DNA from: Gilvimarinus polysaccharolyticus
Lineage (GTDB): Bacteria; Pseudomonadota; Gammaproteobacteria; Pseudomonadales; Cellvibrionaceae
NCBI RefSeq assembly: GCF_001187555.1
Contig: NZ_LFIJ01000002.1
Span: forward strand, 683,920 to 747,919
DNA: 64,000 nucleotides
Reading direction: 5' to 3'
Part shown: positions 61,845 to 64,000 of the stretch, piece after piece
How the letters are laid out: the number at the start of each line of letters is the position of its first letter
How positions within the stretch are numbered: position 1 is the stretch's first letter
Notes under the pieces: generated by a model
Seen by the model: only the letters and a program-made list of their open reading frames with translations
The model's database searches: none
Told to the model about the DNA's origin: nothing
Position numbers and translations under genes: made by a program

Positions 61845-61870
61845 AGCCGCCACTTTATTGAGTGGCGGCT
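61845..61870 (+). terminator. Hairpin between permease and regulator genes
   Basis: AGCCGCCACT (61845-61854) pairs perfectly with AGTGGCGGCT (61861-61870) around TTATTG, 6 bp after the permease stop. The 10-bp stem is strong but there is no T-tract, so it may reduce read-through into arsR or protect the upstream mRNA rather than fully stop transcription. Confidence 0.55.
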
Positions 61871-61960
61871 AAGAAATGTCGATATAAAATAGGTTGATTT
61901 CATGCGTTGTTTATAATGTAGTATCATTGATCAACAAGATCTTAGAGCTAAAGGTAAAAA

Positions 61961-62356
61961 ATGGATGAAAAATATATTGATGCACTAAAAGCATTGTCAG
62001 AGCCTAATCGGTTGCGATTGTTTTGGCTCTTGGTTCATATCGACAAGCGAATTAGTGTGGCAGAAGCAATGGATGTTATCGGCGATACACAATACAACGT
62101 TTCTCGAAATTTAAAAATGTTATATAAATCCGGATTATTGACCCCTAAAAAACAGGGGAAGTGGGTTTATTACACTTTAAATGAACATAAGTTACCTCAT
62201 TGGAAATATCTGGTTGAGTCTATAAAGATGTTGCCTGAAAAGAATTTTTCAGATGTTACGAAGCGATGCTTGAAGCGATTATCTATGAGAGTCAATGATG
62301 AATGTGTTATCGGTGCTGATAGTGATGAATGGCAATCTATTATCGCTAGAAAATAA
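61961..62356 (+). CDS. ArsR/SmtB-family transcriptional regulator
   Basis: The 131-residue product has the winged-helix of ArsR repressors: LKALSEPNRLRLFWLLVHIDKRISVAEAMDVI, QYNVSRNLKMLYKSGLLTPKKQGKWVYYTL in parts (recognition helix about 48-66). It lacks the ELCVCDL motif of classical arsenite sensors; single Cys residues occur at about 105 and 115 (KRCLKRL, NDECVIG), which may form a different metal site. ATG 61961 follows AAAGG. It lies 121 bp after the permease and is the best candidate to bind the palindrome at 60747. Signal unknown. Confidence 0.88.
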   Translation: MDEKYIDALKALSEPNRLRLFWLLVHIDKRISVAEAMDVIGDTQYNVSRNLKMLYKSGLLTPKKQGKWVYYTLNEHKLPHWKYLVESIKMLPEKNFSDVTKRCLKRLSMRVNDECVIGADSDEWQSIIARK

Positions 62357-62457
62357 GCATGGATGTCCATTATTATTTTACAAAATTAAAGTGATGTTGA
62401 ATTTTATGATAGGCAATGATTTTCTTAGATTGTTAGCTTATTTTAGCAGAAACGAAT

Positions 62458-62796
62458 ATGCGTAAAACCGATAAAAAAATAGATAATCAGATAAGAAAGA
62501 TTTTAAACGCTGCATGTGAAACGGCATTAAATGATTATTTTGGATTCCAGTGGTTGACACATTTGGTCGATTACTCTGTTTTTCCTAAAAGCTTAAAGGT
62601 TGTTTGTGTTTTTGACACGGACTTTAATCTTGATAACTTTGTCACAAGCGGTGGCCGTAATAAACTTGATGGTGATATTCGAGGAGGTCTTGCTGACATT
62701 GGTATCGATATAGGCATTGCCCATATTTTGTACGATACGGAAGAAGGTTGCGGTAGAGATCATAATGGCAGGTGGATCGATCGGTTTAAAAAATGA
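62458..62796 (+). CDS. Small conserved protein (Fis-labelled family of unknown function)
   Basis: The 112-residue product begins RKTDKKIDNQIRKILNAACETALND and continues GFQWLTHLVDYSVFPKSLKVVCVFDTDFNLDNF. I recall similar proteins in Vibrio and Shewanella that automatic annotation calls Fis-family regulators, but there is no visible Fis helix-turn-helix, so that label is not supported. The rest (GLADIGIDIGIAHILYDTEEGCGRDHNGRW) has two acidic and a Cys residue. No signal peptide. Function unknown. AT-rich like the two genes before it; part of the same inserted-looking stretch. Confidence 0.72.
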   Translation: MRKTDKKIDNQIRKILNAACETALNDYFGFQWLTHLVDYSVFPKSLKVVCVFDTDFNLDNFVTSGGRNKLDGDIRGGLADIGIDIGIAHILYDTEEGCGRDHNGRWIDRFKK

Positions 62797-63182
62797 TTTC
62801 GCCAATTAAACATTGTTCTGAGTGGCGCTTTTGATTTAGCGCGTTTGCGGCGATGTTCGGTTATAGCACTAATAGCTCCGCTTGTCCCTTAGCTTAGATT
62901 GGCCTACTTGATGCTTTTTGAGGGCTTGGTGGCGCAAACGCTAAGCCGCTGTGGGTTTGTCTGATGCTTGTCCTGCGTGATTAGGCCACGGGGCCGGTAG
63001 TATAATGGGGGCTTTGTTAAGAAGAGTATTAAGGAGTCCTAATAATTGATAAGGTCAATGACGGTTGAGGTGTGCTGGGTTAGACTAGATTGATTTTTAG
63101 GCGATTTCCATCTTGTATAGGGTGAGCGCTGGTTGGTAAGAAAAATAATAGCCCTTTCACTTAATCTAGTGTGTCCATAATT
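62797..63182. other. Intergenic region ahead of the ThuA gene
   Basis: This 386-bp gap has no gene I can support. A -10-like TATAAT lies at 63001-63006, and AAGGAG at 63031-63036 precedes a very short frame starting TTG 63046 that ends after 15 codons; neither is convincing. Composition moves from AT-rich back to the host style along the gap. Confidence 0.45.
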
Positions 63183-64000
63183 ATGAATATTCATCGCATC
63201 TTGGCGGTTTTACTGTTAGCAATATCGGCTGTTTTTATAGCATCTTGTTCTGAGTCAAATGCCGTATTAACCGATTCTCCTGTCTCAGAGGGGGCCTCAG
63301 ATCAGCTTAAATCGGTGCTGATTTTCTCTAAGACTACGGGTTGGGTGCACGATTCTATTCCCGAAGGGGTTGCGGCGGTTACGGCGTTAGTCGAGCAAAA
63401 AGGCTTAACGCCTGTGGCGACCGAGGATGCGAGTATTTTTACCGATGAGCAGCTGCGTAATATGGCGGCCATTGTGTTTGTAAGTACCACGGGTGATGTT
63501 CTTAATAACCAGCAGCAATTGGCCATGGAGCGCTACATTCAAGCAGGCGGTGGGTTTGTTGGTATTCACGCGGCGACAGATACCGAGCGTGAAGGTGATT
63601 GGTACTGGTATCGACGCTTGGTGGGGGCTGCATTTAAGTCGCACCCCAATGATCCATCAAACGTTCAGCGGGCTAAAGTCAAAGTGGTCGATGGTAGCCA
63701 TGCGGCAACACAAAACTTACCCAAAGAATTTTATGTGACGGATGAGTGGTACGACTTTGATTCGCTCTCTGATAGCCGCAATGATCTGTTGGTTGTGGAT
63801 GAGCGCAGCTACCAAGGTGGTTTGCATGGTGCTTATCATCCCATAGCTTGGTATCACGAATTTGACGGAGGTCGAGCGTTTTATACCGGCTTGGGGCACA
63901 CCAAGCAGTTATTTCAAAAAGAATGGTTTGTCGCACACTTATCCGGCGGTCTTGATTATGCGCTGGCTGAGCGTAACGCCTTAGATTACGCCCACGCTCG
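63183..64000 (+). CDS. ThuA-domain lipoprotein (runs off the window)
   Basis: The frame opens at ATG 63183 and is still open at the window end, giving 272 visible residues. The leader ends in ISAVFIASC (Cys about residue 22), a lipoprotein. From about residue 45 the product is a ThuA-like class I glutamine amidotransferase fold: VLIFSKTTGWVHDSIPEG, ALVEQKGLTPVATED, YIQAGGGFVGIHAATDTE, DEWYDF and PIAWYHEFDGGRAFYTGLGHTK. ThuA proteins act on sugars such as trehalose or appear in polysaccharide utilisation; the glycosidic substrate is not known. A C-terminal carbohydrate domain could follow beyond the window. Confidence 0.9.
   Translation, partial: MNIHRILAVLLLAISAVFIASCSESNAVLTDSPVSEGASDQLKSVLIFSKTTGWVHDSIPEGVAAVTALVEQKGLTPVATEDASIFTDEQLRNMAAIVFVSTTGDVLNNQQQLAMERYIQAGGGFVGIHAATDTEREGDWYWYRRLVGAAFKSHPNDPSNVQRAKVKVVDGSHAATQNLPKEFYVTDEWYDFDSLSDSRNDLLVVDERSYQGGLHGAYHPIAWYHEFDGGRAFYTGLGHTKQLFQKEWFVAHLSGGLDYALAERNALDYAHA

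Noticed and set aside
61894-61917. TTGATT and TATAAT as a promoter for the ArsR-type gene
   Set aside because: The spacing is only 12 bp, too short for a sigma70 promoter; the TATAAT alone may still be used.

Overview
The window is a gammaproteobacterial chromosome segment. The gene content (AlgQ/Rsd, gshA, a complete gspC-N type II secretion operon, a secreted polysaccharide lyase-like protein, TRAP transporter parts, FlgP/FlgT) and the moderate GC suggest a marine polysaccharide-degrading relative of the Cellvibrionaceae (Saccharophagus/Teredinibacter/Simiduia type). That placement is an inference from gene content, not from a marker gene. No rRNA, tRNA, CRISPR array, intact insertion sequence or phage gene was seen.

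Layout. 1-7.7 kb: conserved housekeeping genes (partial WD40-like lipoprotein, algQ, a FliL-like exported protein, gshA, DinB-like protein, uvrD behind a perfect LexA-type box, and a TRAP solute receptor). 7.7-13 kb: a visibly AT-rich, loosely packed accessory stretch. It holds a DUF3592-like membrane protein, an unknown exported protein preceded by a broken paralogue fragment, a decayed pckA fragment, cbpA-cbpM and a fatty acid hydroxylase. 13-16.5 kb: an FAD monooxygenase with an N-terminal DnaJ-type zinc motif, then flgP-flgT. 16.7-24.9 kb: yceI/cytochrome b561, yciA, TRAP permeases dctQM, an M48 protease, a DUF4265 protein, yaaA, a REC-PilZ-like regulator and guaD. 25-31.2 kb: a MacA-MacB-outer membrane factor efflux operon followed by two DUF4398 lipoproteins, one with an OmpA domain. 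31.2-34.9 kb (minus strand): yeeN, a CPBP protease, a FemAB-like acyltransferase and a polysaccharide lyase-like protein.

35.4-47.1 kb is a tightly packed, mostly overlapping 12-gene type II secretion operon, gspC to gspN, with no prepilin peptidase gene nearby. It is followed by a PAS-GGDEF-EAL protein and ApbE. 51-60.5 kb is the most interesting part: nine consecutive, mostly overlapping genes coding for two small periplasmic proteins, three TPR/helical-repeat envelope proteins (two of them lipoproteins), a TolQ/ExbB-like channel, two ExbD/TolR-like proteins and a TonB-like protein with an AgmX/PglI-type C-terminus. The gene set resembles the core of the Agl-Glt trans-envelope machine of Myxococcus gliding motility, in a bacterium not expected to glide that way. 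One ExbD copy has Asn where the proton-carrying Asp is expected.

60.8-62.8 kb is a second AT-rich insert: an ArsP-like permease with a strong promoter whose spacer is an 18-bp near-palindrome, an ArsR-family regulator and a small conserved protein. The window ends inside a ThuA-domain lipoprotein gene.
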